Source of the DNA: Pararhodospirillum photometricum DSM 122
GTDB lineage: Bacteria > Pseudomonadota > Alphaproteobacteria > Rhodospirillales > Rhodospirillaceae
Assembly: GCF_000284415.1 (NCBI RefSeq)
Contig: NC_017059.1
Coordinates: 1,103,115-1,115,568 of the forward strand
Length of the DNA stretch: 12,454 nucleotides
Direction: 5' to 3'
The notes under the pieces are model-generated. The model made no database searches. It was not told the DNA's origin and saw only the letters and a list, made by a program, of their open reading frames with translations. This document shows, one piece after another, positions 1 through 5,667 of the stretch; position 1 is the first letter of the stretch, and each line of letters starts with the position of its first letter. The position numbers and the translations under genes were made by a program.

Positions 1-250
1 CGGGCCGCACGAAGGCGAAGAGATCGAGCACATCGTGGGCGGGAAACCAGGACAGGGCGAGGCGCCGTGCCGCGTGCAGGCGGTGGCAAACCATGGGCCG
101 CGTCTGGGTCAGGCGGGCCAGGGCGCCGTCGCCGGGCACCACGGGTTCAATCTCGCCATCGGGATAGAGCAGCAGCCCGCCGCCCGCCCCCACCACCAGG
201 GCGGGCACGGGGGGCGGCAGGGCAGGGGAGGGGGCGGGTGTGTGATCCAT
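1..250 (-). CDS. DinG-like ATP-dependent DNA helicase, N-terminal fragment (runs off left edge)
   Basis: Reading leftwards from the ATG at 250, 83 codons are open to the window edge. The peptide starts MDHTPAPSP, has a Pro/Ala-rich stretch, then PALVVGAGGGLLLYPDGEIE, PMVCHRLHAARRL and finally DVLDLFAFVRP at the edge. The order 'PALVVGA... DGEIE... CH...ARRL... D(V/L)L(D/E)LFAFVRP' is how I remember the N-terminus of the long alphaproteobacterial DinG-type helicases, superfamily 2 DNA helicases related to XPD. The Walker A and iron-sulfur cysteine regions would lie beyond the edge, so no catalytic motif can be checked. There is no Shine-Dalgarno sequence before the ATG, but a TATACT hexamer ends 7 nt upstream, which would fit a leaderless or nearly leaderless transcript. 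The gene is divergent from the cyclic-nucleotide-binding gene at 439. Identity is recalled from family resemblance only. Confidence 0.6.
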   Translation of the reverse strand, partial: MDHTPAPSPALPPPVPALVVGAGGGLLLYPDGEIEPVVPGDGALARLTQTRPMVCHRLHAARRLALSWFPAHDVLDLFAFVRP

Positions 251-257
251 TGCCCGC

Positions 258-263
258 AGTATA
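258..263 (-). promoter_or_regulatory. Possible -10 element for the helicase gene
   Basis: TATACT on the minus strand matches the sigma-70 -10 consensus at 5 of 6 positions. Transcription would begin at or very near the helicase ATG at 250, and no Shine-Dalgarno is present. No convincing -35 is visible at 17 nt spacing (the position reads CCCCCT), so this is weak. Confidence 0.25.
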
Positions 264-301
264 GGCGAGGGGCGCTGCGAAGGGGGAAGGGGAAAAAAGA
301 G

Positions 302-335
302 AAGGCTGGGGTGGCGGGCCTCCCCAGACCCCACG
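302..335 (+). repeat. Dispersed hairpin repeat, copy 1
   Basis: The left arm CTGGGGTGGC (306-315) and right arm GCCTCCCCAG (318-327) pair except for one T-T mismatch, followed by ACCCC. It is preceded by AAGG, as in the other copies. This copy lies in the divergent region between the helicase and cyclic-nucleotide-binding genes rather than behind a gene. Confidence 0.75.
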
Positions 336-359
336 TTTCTCCACGGAAAACGTCCCGCC

Positions 360-375
360 TGTGACACGGATCACT
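360..375 (+). promoter_or_regulatory. CRP-type operator TGTGA-N6-TCACT
   Basis: TGTGACACGGATCACT matches the symmetric CRP consensus TGTGA-N6-TCACA at nine of the ten half-site positions. Its centre (about 367.5) lies some 71 nt before the GTG of the cyclic-nucleotide-binding gene and about 117 nt before the ATG of the divergent helicase gene. If the -10 is GATACA/TACACT at 401-408, the operator centre falls near -45, close to the class II activator position. Which CRP/FNR-family protein binds is not known from the window. Confidence 0.55.
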
Positions 376-400
376 TTGTCCTCCGGCCCCTTGGCCCCAT

Positions 401-408
401 GATACACT
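401..408 (+). promoter_or_regulatory. Probable -10 region for the cyclic-nucleotide-binding gene
   Basis: GATACACT offers TACACT or GATACA as a -10. The upstream TTGTCC (376-381) is only an approximate -35 and is spaced too widely, which is typical of activator-dependent promoters. This would fit activation from the CRP-type site at 360-375. The resulting leader would be about 25 nt, with GGGAGG at 425-430. Confidence 0.3.
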
Positions 409-438
409 CACCCCCAGGCCTTTTGGGAGGATGCTCGC

Positions 439-819
439 GTGGCCGGACCCCCCCTGTTTCAGCGTCGCACCTATCTTGAGGGAACGGTCCTGTTTCGGCA
501 GGGCGACCCGCCCGATGGCGTCTACATGGTCGAAAGCGGCCTCGTGGAAATCGTCGTGCGGCGCATCGACGGCGAGGAGAAGATCTTGGGCACCGTGGGA
601 CCCGGCGAAATGTTCGGCGAAATGGCCCTGATCGACGACAAGCCGCGCATGGCGACCGCCCGGGTCGCCCTGGAAGCCAAGCTGGTACTGATCCCTGCGG
701 CCGCCTTCCAGGCCCAGCTCAAGACCATCAACCCCGTGATGTCGCGGGTCATGGGCCAACTGACCCAGCGCATCCGCGCCTTGGCCACCGAGTTGAGCTT
801 GCAGTCGCGCTCGGAGTAA
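439..819 (+). CDS. Stand-alone cyclic-nucleotide-binding domain protein
   Basis: This 126-residue protein is almost entirely one CAP/PKA-type cNMP-binding domain. Residues 17-65 give the beta-roll pattern (TVLFRQGDPPDGVYMVESG, then GEEKILGTVGPGEMFGEMAL). The phosphate-binding cassette is canonical: FGEMALIDDKPRMATARV at 59-76, with the Glu (E61) that contacts the ribose and the Arg (R70) that contacts the cyclic phosphate. After residue 88 there are only about 38 residues of helix, with no helix-turn-helix, kinase or channel segment, so it cannot be a DNA-binding CRP/FNR protein. The GTG start is chosen because GGGAGG (425-430) sits 8 nt before it; an ATG at 431 is in another frame. The gene is followed by an inverted repeat copy and then fzlA. 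The partner protein is unknown, and whether cAMP or cGMP binds cannot be told. Confidence 0.88.
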   Translation: MAGPPLFQRRTYLEGTVLFRQGDPPDGVYMVESGLVEIVVRRIDGEEKILGTVGPGEMFGEMALIDDKPRMATARVALEAKLVLIPAAAFQAQLKTINPVMSRVMGQLTQRIRALATELSLQSRSE

Positions 820-841
820 ACACCGCCAAAGATAAAAGGGG

Positions 842-872
842 TCTGCGGAGGCGTACCTCCCCGGCCTTCTCT
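842..872 (-). repeat. Dispersed hairpin repeat, copy 2 (inverted)
   Basis: Read on the minus strand this is GAAGGCCGGGGAGG, a short loop, then GCCTCCGCAGACCCC, the same order as the other copies. The stem has two mismatches and one G-T pair. It lies about 20 nt after the stop of the cyclic-nucleotide-binding gene, and is the only copy in this orientation. Confidence 0.7.
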
Positions 873-920
873 CTTGCCTTCTTTCTCCAAGTCTCTGCCA
901 AGCCATCCTGGGGCGCATTT

Positions 921-943
921 CGCGCTTGCCTTCGGGAAGCGCG
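921..943 (+). repeat. Hairpin just upstream of fzlA
   Basis: CGCGCTT (921-927) pairs perfectly with AAGCGCG (937-943), with two further C-G pairs inside and a TTC loop. It has no T run, so it is not an intrinsic terminator by itself. It ends 16 nt before the fzlA ATG and leaves the weak AAGG ribosome site (949-952) outside the stem. Confidence 0.5.
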
Positions 944-959
944 GTCCTAAGGTGTCGCC

Positions 960-1628
960 ATGCGCAAGCTCTACCATCATGAACTCTCGCCCGCGTCGCG
1001 CAAGGTCCGGGTTGCCCTGGCGGAAAAGCGCCTGGAGTTTGACCCCGTGATCGAGGAGACCTGGGTTCGCAACGAGTCCTTCCTGGCCCTCAACCCCGAG
1101 GGCGAGGTTCCGGTGTTGGTCGAGGCTGAGGGGTATGTCCTGGCCGATGCCTGGGCCATCTGCGAATACTTGGAAGACAGTTACCCCGACCCGCCCTTGC
1201 TGGGTACCGACCCCTTGATGCGGGCCGAAGTGCGCCGGCTGGTGGCGTGGTTTGACCGCAAGTTCAATCGCGAGGTCACCGAGCCGATTGTTCAAGAAAA
1301 GCTCATCAAGCGGGTGGTGTCGGGCGGTACCCCTGACAGCCGGCTGATCCGGGCCGGGCGCGCCAACATCCACACCCATCTGCGCTATATCGCTTGGCTG
1401 ATCCATCGGCGGCGTTGGCTGGCCGGCGACATGATGACCTACGCCGACATCACGGCGGCTTGCCATCTTTCCTTGGTGGACTATGCCGGCGACGTTCCCT
1501 GGGAGGAGCATCCCCAGGCCAAGGACTGGTACGCCATCATCAAGTCCCGCCCCAGCTTCCGGCCGCTCCTGGAGGAGTGGATCGCCAATATCCGCCCGCC
1601 CCGGCACTATGCCGACCTTGACTTTTAG
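960..1628 (+). CDS. fzlA: FzlA, GST-fold FtsZ-binding division protein
   Basis: This is a 222-residue glutathione-S-transferase-fold protein. The thioredoxin-like N-domain carries LYHHELSPASRKVRVAL (4-20), the cis-Pro motif EVPVLVE (49-55) and the following LADAWAICEYLE (61-72). The helical C-domain contains RRWLAGDMMTYADI (151-164) and KDWYAIIKSRPSFRPLL (188-204), and the C-terminus is RPPRHYADLDF. The SPASRKVR start, the KSRPSFRPLL block and the RPP.HY..LDF end are what I recall for FzlA. Known for the family: Caulobacter FzlA binds FtsZ filaments, shapes them and is needed for constriction, with no need for GST catalysis. The role here is inferred from that. The start ATG has AAGG (949-952) 7 nt upstream. 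It sits alone between the repeat-bearing spacer and a strong terminator-like hairpin. A generic GST is the alternative. Confidence 0.75.
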   Translation: MRKLYHHELSPASRKVRVALAEKRLEFDPVIEETWVRNESFLALNPEGEVPVLVEAEGYVLADAWAICEYLEDSYPDPPLLGTDPLMRAEVRRLVAWFDRKFNREVTEPIVQEKLIKRVVSGGTPDSRLIRAGRANIHTHLRYIAWLIHRRRWLAGDMMTYADITAACHLSLVDYAGDVPWEEHPQAKDWYAIIKSRPSFRPLLEEWIANIRPPRHYADLDF

Positions 1629-1652
1629 GGCCGACACGCCACATGGGCGGCC

Positions 1653-1686
1653 GGTTCCCGGATGCTGATGGCGGGAACCCCTTTTT
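1653..1686 (+). terminator. Rho-independent terminator or attenuator between fzlA and htrA
   Basis: GGTTCCCG (1653-1660) pairs perfectly with CGGGAACC (1672-1679) around an 11-nt loop, followed by CCTTTTT (1680-1686). A second hairpin, GGCCG (1629-1633) with CGGCC (1648-1652), abuts it on the left. The T run ends 5 nt before the protease Shine-Dalgarno (GGAGG, 1692-1696), so the structure occupies the immediate leader of that gene. Confidence 0.7.
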
Positions 1687-1701
1687 CTCGTGGAGGCCCG
1701 C

Positions 1702-2793
1702 ATGCGCTCCTTGCGTTTTTCCGTGTCGTCTCTCGTGTTGCCTGCGGTGCTGGGGCTGGCCCTGTCCGGGGCGCCGGCGCCGGCCCCAGCGTTCGAGATG
1801 GGGCCTGACGGCGTCTTGACCTTGGCGCCCATGCTGGACCGAGTGACGCCGGCCGTGGTCAATATTGCCGTGCGGGCTTCGGTGGCGGCCCCCACCAATC
1901 CGCTGTTCAACGACCCGGTGTTCCGGCAGTTCTTTGGTCTGCCGCCCGGCGCCGAGATGCCGCGCAAGACCGTGTTGAGCGCCGGCTCCGGGGTGATCGT
2001 CGATGCGAGGCAAGGGCTTATCCTCACCAACCGCCATGTGGTCGAGAACGCCCAGGACATTTCCATCACCCTGAAGGACCGCCGCGTGGTGCGCGCGCGC
2101 CTGCTGGGCAGCGATGCCGGCACCGAGATTGCCGTTTTGCAGATTGAGGCCGACGGGCTGACCCAGGTCACGTTCGCCGACTCGGATCGCACCCGGGTGG
2201 GCGATCTGTCGGTGGCCATCGGCAATCCCTTTGGCCTGGGCCAAACTGTCACCACCGGGGTGGTCAGCGCCAAGGGGCGCAGTGGTCTCATCCCCGATGG
2301 CTACGAGGATTTTATCCAAACCGATGCCCCTATCAATCCCGGCAACTCGGGCGGGGCGCTGGTCAACTCGCGGGGCGAATTGATCGGCATCAACACCGCC
2401 ATCCTCTCCCCCGGGGGCGGCGGCAACGTGGGCATCGGCTTTGCCGTGCCCAGCAACATTGCCCGCGCCGTCATGGACCAGATCGTCAAGACCGGCACGG
2501 TGCGCCGAGGGCATTTGGGGGTGGTGATCCAGTCGGTGGATCCGGCCATCGCCGAAGGCCTGGGGCTTCAGCGCGCCGAGGGCGTGATCGTGGCCGAGGT
2601 GGCGCCGGGCTCGCCGGCCGAGCGCGCGGGACTTCAGCCCGGCGATGTGGTCGTTGCCGTCAACGGCGAGGCGTCCGACTCCGCCGAGGTGCTGCGCCGC
2701 CAGATTGGTCTGAGCCCCGTGGGCGACACCGTGACCCTTAGCGTGCTGCGCAACGGCCGCGCCGTCGCTCTCAAGGTCCGGGTCAGCGGTTAA
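1702..2793 (+). CDS. HtrA/Deg-family periplasmic serine protease with one PDZ domain
   Basis: This 363-residue secreted protease starts at ATG 1702, which has GGAGG 5 nt upstream; an in-frame GTG at 1690 overlaps that site and is rejected. Residues 1-30 are a Sec signal peptide ending APAPA. The trypsin-like domain (about 45-265) has catalytic His112 (TNRHVVENA) and Ser216 (INPGNSGGAL), with the LD loop FGLPPGAEMP around 78-87. The position of the catalytic Asp is Glu142 (GTEIAVLQI, where DegP has SDIALIQI). One PDZ domain covers about 269-360, including HLGVVIQSV and GDVVVAVNGE. DegP and DegQ have two PDZ domains, so this is the short form, and unlike DegS it has a cleavable-looking signal. 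Known role of the family: degradation or refolding of damaged envelope proteins. A repeat copy follows the stop by 8 nt. Confidence 0.92.
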   Translation: MRSLRFSVSSLVLPAVLGLALSGAPAPAPAFEMGPDGVLTLAPMLDRVTPAVVNIAVRASVAAPTNPLFNDPVFRQFFGLPPGAEMPRKTVLSAGSGVIVDARQGLILTNRHVVENAQDISITLKDRRVVRARLLGSDAGTEIAVLQIEADGLTQVTFADSDRTRVGDLSVAIGNPFGLGQTVTTGVVSAKGRSGLIPDGYEDFIQTDAPINPGNSGGALVNSRGELIGINTAILSPGGGGNVGIGFAVPSNIARAVMDQIVKTGTVRRGHLGVVIQSVDPAIAEGLGLQRAEGVIVAEVAPGSPAERAGLQPGDVVVAVNGEASDSAEVLRRQIGLSPVGDTVTLSVLRNGRAVALKVRVSG

Positions 2794-2800
2794 AGGGACA

Positions 2801-2840
2801 AGAAGGCTGGGGAGGCGGGGCCTCCCCAGGCCCCTCGTTC
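2801..2840 (+). repeat. Dispersed hairpin repeat, copy 3
   Basis: This is a perfect 10-bp stem, CTGGGGAGGC (2807-2816) and GCCTCCCCAG (2820-2829), with a GGG loop, preceded by AGAAGG and followed by GCCCCTCG. It lies directly behind the protease stop. No T run follows, so it could stop exonucleases rather than act as an intrinsic terminator. Confidence 0.85.
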
Positions 2841-2862
2841 ACATGGCTTGGTCGGGCGGGGC

Positions 2863-2891
2863 TTGGCACGGCTCACGCCTCGTCTTAGGAT
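2863..2891 (+). promoter_or_regulatory. Sigma-70-type promoter for the unknown pair and mtgA
   Basis: TTGGCA (2863-2868), a 17-nt spacer and TAGGAT (2886-2891) fit a housekeeping promoter: 5 of 6 at -35 and 4 of 6 at -10, with ideal spacing. Transcription from about 2898 gives a leader of roughly 68 nt to the ATG at 2966. That argues against the earlier in-frame ATG at 2843, which would lie upstream of the promoter. Confidence 0.5.
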
Positions 2892-2965
2892 GCCCTTCCC
2901 GCCCGGTGTCCGCGCGCGTCTTTAGGACCGCTTGTGGGTCTCCGCGCCCTTCAGGACCATCCAGC

Positions 2966-3502
2966 ATGTCCCCTCGGGAAGCGCAAGAGTTCCGCGTCGT
3001 CCAGGAACTGGAGAATTTTCTCCTTTTGCTTGAGCAAAGAATTATTGCTCTCGCCAAGTGTACTTTGATCTTGCAGCGGCACGACGACCTTCCCCCGCGT
3101 TTCGACGATTTCACCCGCACGCGCAGCCTGACCAGTGAATGCTTGGCGTTTTCGATTGTCATCGAGCGACGGATCGACCAACTCCCCGAGCCGCGCCAGT
3201 CCCGGGTCCGCGATCGCTTTGATACCTTGACCGTGCGCATTTGGGCGACCTTGCTGGAGGGGTCCTTAACCTTTTTGAAGGCCATCGCTCGCGAGGAACA
3301 TCTGCCCCTGGGCTCGCGGGAAGTCTTCCTCCATGAGATCAAGACCTTGTATGATGCCTATAATACCTTGAACCAGGAGCGCTACGTCGGCAAAGTGGAG
3401 GAAGAGACCTTGCGCAAGTGCAAATCCGCCGAGAAGATTCTGCACAAAATCATCGAGCGCGCGCCACGTCTCCTGGATCTGTCGGTCCCCCAGGCGGACT
3501 AA
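2966..3502 (+). CDS. Unrecognised all-helical protein, first gene of the mtgA operon
   Basis: This 178-residue protein was not assigned to a known family. It has no signal peptide and no membrane segment. It reads as a chain of amphipathic helices: 8-32 (FRVVQELENFLLLLEQRIIALA), 54-72 (SLTSECLAFSIVIERRID), 80-110, 117-140 and 144-168. It is rich in Glu, Arg and Leu, has two cysteines in KC pairs (C32 and C152) plus C59, and looks cytosolic. The start at ATG 2966 follows AGGA (2953-2956) by 9 nt and lies downstream of the promoter. The gene uses codons unusual for its neighbours, such as AGA and ATT-ATT around 3039-3047, which suggests weaker expression or a different origin. It is followed after 30 nt by a second unknown gene. 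The strict pairing suggests the two products work together; this is inference. Confidence 0.75.
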   Translation: MSPREAQEFRVVQELENFLLLLEQRIIALAKCTLILQRHDDLPPRFDDFTRTRSLTSECLAFSIVIERRIDQLPEPRQSRVRDRFDTLTVRIWATLLEGSLTFLKAIAREEHLPLGSREVFLHEIKTLYDAYNTLNQERYVGKVEEETLRKCKSAEKILHKIIERAPRLLDLSVPQAD

Positions 3503-3532
3503 CCCGAGCGTTTTGTGACAAGAGGAACCCCG

Positions 3533-4864
3533 ATGGCCCGAGCATCGATTCCAGAAACGCCGGAAGGCCCGCAGCCCGCCCGCATCAAGGGACGGGTCTT
3601 GCAAGGCTTCGGGGCGCTCCGCCAAGTTCTGGAAAACGCTGGACGCCAGGATGTCGCCCGCCATTTGGCCGCGTGGGCCTCGGTGGACGAGCTGCTCGCC
3701 CGCTCCCCTGAACTTGTCCCCGTTTTGCTGAACTTGGCGTGGGAACAGCGCCGGGATCCGGCGTTTGGTGATTTGTTCCTAGCCGAGGACGGAACAGGCC
3801 TCGCCGAGGCCCAGGACCAGCCCATCGCTCCATGCGGTCGGACCTTCCAGCAGATTGTGTTGTCGCATCTCTATGCGTCGGCGCGTCTGGCTTTCGAGGC
3901 GGCCGAAAAGGAATGGGCCACCAACGAGGCCAAGCGCGCGCGCTTGCAATGGCGCAAGGAACAAAAGGCCGCCCGGCGCAGCCTGATGCGACTCTTGCGC
4001 AAGCCGCGCGAACCTGATTTCGACCCGGCAACCTTCCGTCTGCGCGCCCCCATGCGCGGGCTCTACGAAGCCATGAAGCCCTATCTCCTGCGTCCCGAGC
4101 AGTTTGGCATGGTCAGCGCCTATGCGTTGCTCTCCCGGGCCCAGGTCGAGGTCCTGGGCGATCTCTTGCCCAGTTTTACCAAATCCGAGCAGATTGGTTA
4201 CTTGGCTGGCCTTAATGAGGGCGACCTTTATGTTCTGCGCCGCAGCGCCCGCTTGTTCGCCGAGTGGAAGCTGGGCGTGCGCCGGCCCAAAAAGACAGCC
4301 CGGGCCAGCCCGTTGCCTGACGATGTTCCCGAGATTTCGGCCGAAGACGAGGCCAAGCTGGTGGCCGAGGAGTCCCGGGTTTTTCGCGAACTGATGGCCA
4401 AGCATCACCACGCCATCGAGGAATTGCGGGTGATGGGCGCCAACGCCGAGAAGCTCATCAACCTTCTGGCCCCCGTGTTTGGCGACGGTATTTGGGCGAT
4501 CCTGGACGACAAGCGAGCCTTGGCCAATGTGGTGAACACGCCTGAGCACTTGATGGAAGTTCTGGGGCCGTTCTGCCGTTATGTCTCGCCGGCGCTCTCC
4601 GAGCAGTGGTTGCAGATGAACGACCAGGAGATCATCAAAGACATCCTTAAGTTCTGCCGAGAAACCTTCCGCGAGAAGGAATTTGCCAGCTATCTGGTCG
4701 ATCCCTCGCGTCTTGTGGTCTGGGCGTCCTTGCCCAGCAAGTTCAATAACAACTTCAAGTATCAGCGCGACGCCATGAAAAGCAAGCTGGTCCGCAACGA
4801 GGAAGACCTGCGCACCGTCAGCGCCGGCATCTTCGAGTCGTTGCGCCAGGGCAAGGTTCTTTGA
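3533..4864 (+). CDS. Unrecognised helical protein, second gene of the mtgA operon
   Basis: This 443-residue protein was not assigned to a known family. There is no signal peptide or membrane helix. Regions seen: an N-terminal helical part (about 15-75); a strongly basic, coiled-coil-prone helix at 120-160 ([21 protein letters not shown], then [13 protein letters not shown]); a helical block at 165-250; a charged, Pro-containing linker at 250-275 ([18 protein letters not shown]); and a C-terminal helical block at 276-443 containing [15 protein letters not shown] and the Asn/Lys patch [17 protein letters not shown] triple His (290-292) could bind metal but nothing else supports that. The start is ATG 3533 because AGAGGA (3521-3526) precedes it; a GTG at 3515 lacks such a site. 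It ends 7 nt before the mtgA start, so the two are probably co-transcribed and perhaps translationally linked. A scaffold or regulator for envelope growth is conceivable but is not shown by sequence. Confidence 0.78.
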   Translation: MARASIPETPEGPQPARIKGRVLQGFGALRQVLENAGRQDVARHLAAWASVDELLARSPELVPVLLNLAWEQRRDPAFGDLFLAEDGTGLAEAQDQPIAPCGRTFQQIVLSHLYASARLAFEAAEKEWATNEAKRARLQWRKEQKAARRSLMRLLRKPREPDFDPATFRLRAPMRGLYEAMKPYLLRPEQFGMVSAYALLSRAQVEVLGDLLPSFTKSEQIGYLAGLNEGDLYVLRRSARLFAEWKLGVRRPKKTARASPLPDDVPEISAEDEAKLVAEESRVFRELMAKHHHAIEELRVMGANAEKLINLLAPVFGDGIWAILDDKRALANVVNTPEHLMEVLGPFCRYVSPALSEQWLQMNDQEIIKDILKFCRETFREKEFASYLVDPSRLVVWASLPSKFNNNFKYQRDAMKSKLVRNEEDLRTVSAGIFESLRQGKVL

Positions 4865-4871
4865 GGGAGCG

Positions 4872-5594
4872 TTGTCCGACGACCCCCGCGTGATTCCCGA
4901 GCGCCGGGGGCGGCGCTGGGTCCCTGTCCTGGCGGGGCTGGTCGGCGCGGTGGCTCTCGTGGTCCTGGTCGTGTGGCCTTTGGTCGCGCTGGGCCTGGGG
5001 CGGGTGGTTCCGATTGTGATCACTCCCTTGATGGTTCAGCGCCTCGTCGAAGGCGAGGGCCTCCACCACACCTGGATCGCCCCCAACCGGCTGCCCGACA
5101 GTCTGCGCCGCGCCGTCATCGCCAGCGAGGATGCCCGCTTTTGTAGCCACCATGGGTTCGACTGGGTGGAAATCCGCCGGGCCTGGGCCGAGTACCAGCG
5201 CGGCGAGCGGTTGCGCGGGGCCAGTACCTTGTCCATGCAAACCGCCCGTACGGTTTTGCTGTGGGGCGGCCGCGACCCCCTGCGCAAGGGGCTGGAGGCT
5301 TGGTACACCGTGCTGCTCGAAGCCCTGTGGCCCAAGGATCGCATTTTGGATGCGTATCTCAATACGGTGGAATGGGGGCCCGGGGTTTATGGGGCCGAGG
5401 CTGCGGCCCAGCACTTTTTCGGCGTGTCGGCCAGCGCCCTGAATGCGGTCCAGGTGGCGCGGCTGGTGGCGATCTTGCCCAATCCCCGGGTGTGGTCGGC
5501 CTCCCAGCCCTCGCCCTGGATCTTGCGCCGCACCACCACGATTCGGGGGCGGGCCGAGGCGGTGTCGGTCTCGGGGGGGCAGGCGTGCCCTTGA
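4872..5594 (+). CDS. mtgA: Monofunctional peptidoglycan glycosyltransferase MtgA
   Basis: This 240-residue inner-membrane enzyme of family GT51 polymerises lipid II into glycan strands in the periplasm. An N-terminal anchor spans about 18-42. The GT51 motifs appear in order: [18 protein letters not shown] (81-98) with catalytic Glu86; [17 protein letters not shown] (115-131); [20 protein letters not shown] (138-157); [20 protein letters not shown] with Glu167; and [15 protein letters not shown] at the end. There is no transpeptidase domain, and length fits MtgA. The start is a TTG at 4872 with GAGG (4863-4866) 5 nt upstream; the next in-frame candidate, a GTG at 4890, has no ribosome site. 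A TTG start implies modest expression. It is the last gene of the operon with the two unknown proteins and faces the OmpA gene across a shared terminator. Confidence 0.93.
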   Translation: MSDDPRVIPERRGRRWVPVLAGLVGAVALVVLVVWPLVALGLGRVVPIVITPLMVQRLVEGEGLHHTWIAPNRLPDSLRRAVIASEDARFCSHHGFDWVEIRRAWAEYQRGERLRGASTLSMQTARTVLLWGGRDPLRKGLEAWYTVLLEALWPKDRILDAYLNTVEWGPGVYGAEAAAQHFFGVSASALNAVQVARLVAILPNPRVWSASQPSPWILRRTTTIRGRAEAVSVSGGQACP

Positions 5595-5609
5595 GGGAAC
5601 GCGGGGCAT

Positions 5610-5642
5610 AAAAAAAGGCGCCCCCGGGAGGAGGGCGCCTTT
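5610..5642 (-). terminator. Intrinsic terminator of the ompA-family gene (possibly bidirectional)
   Basis: The stem GGGCGCCTTT (5633-5642) pairs perfectly with AAAGGCGCCC (5614-5623) around a 9-nt loop. Read on the minus strand it ends in seven T residues (complement of A 5610-5616), a textbook terminator 25 nt past the OmpA stop. In the plus direction only TTT follows, so it would serve mtgA less well. Confidence 0.9.
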
Positions 5643-5667
5643 CGCAGGCTTCAGCGGAGCCGAAGTC

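Noticed and set aside
522..2514. Long open frames on the minus strand opposite the cNMP, fzlA and protease genes (up to 589 codons)
   Set aside because: They are antisense to genes with clear motifs, their translations are low-complexity with no known motif, and such frames are expected from the strong GC bias at third codon positions.
2843..2965. Upstream extension of the first unknown protein from ATG 2843
   Set aside because: It overlaps the probable promoter at 2863-2891, lies next to the repeat, lacks a ribosome site and encodes low-complexity sequence.
3779..5023. A 414-codon minus-strand frame opposite the second unknown protein
   Set aside because: The plus-strand frame has a ribosome site, operon spacing to mtgA and coherent helical composition. 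The antisense frame has none of these.
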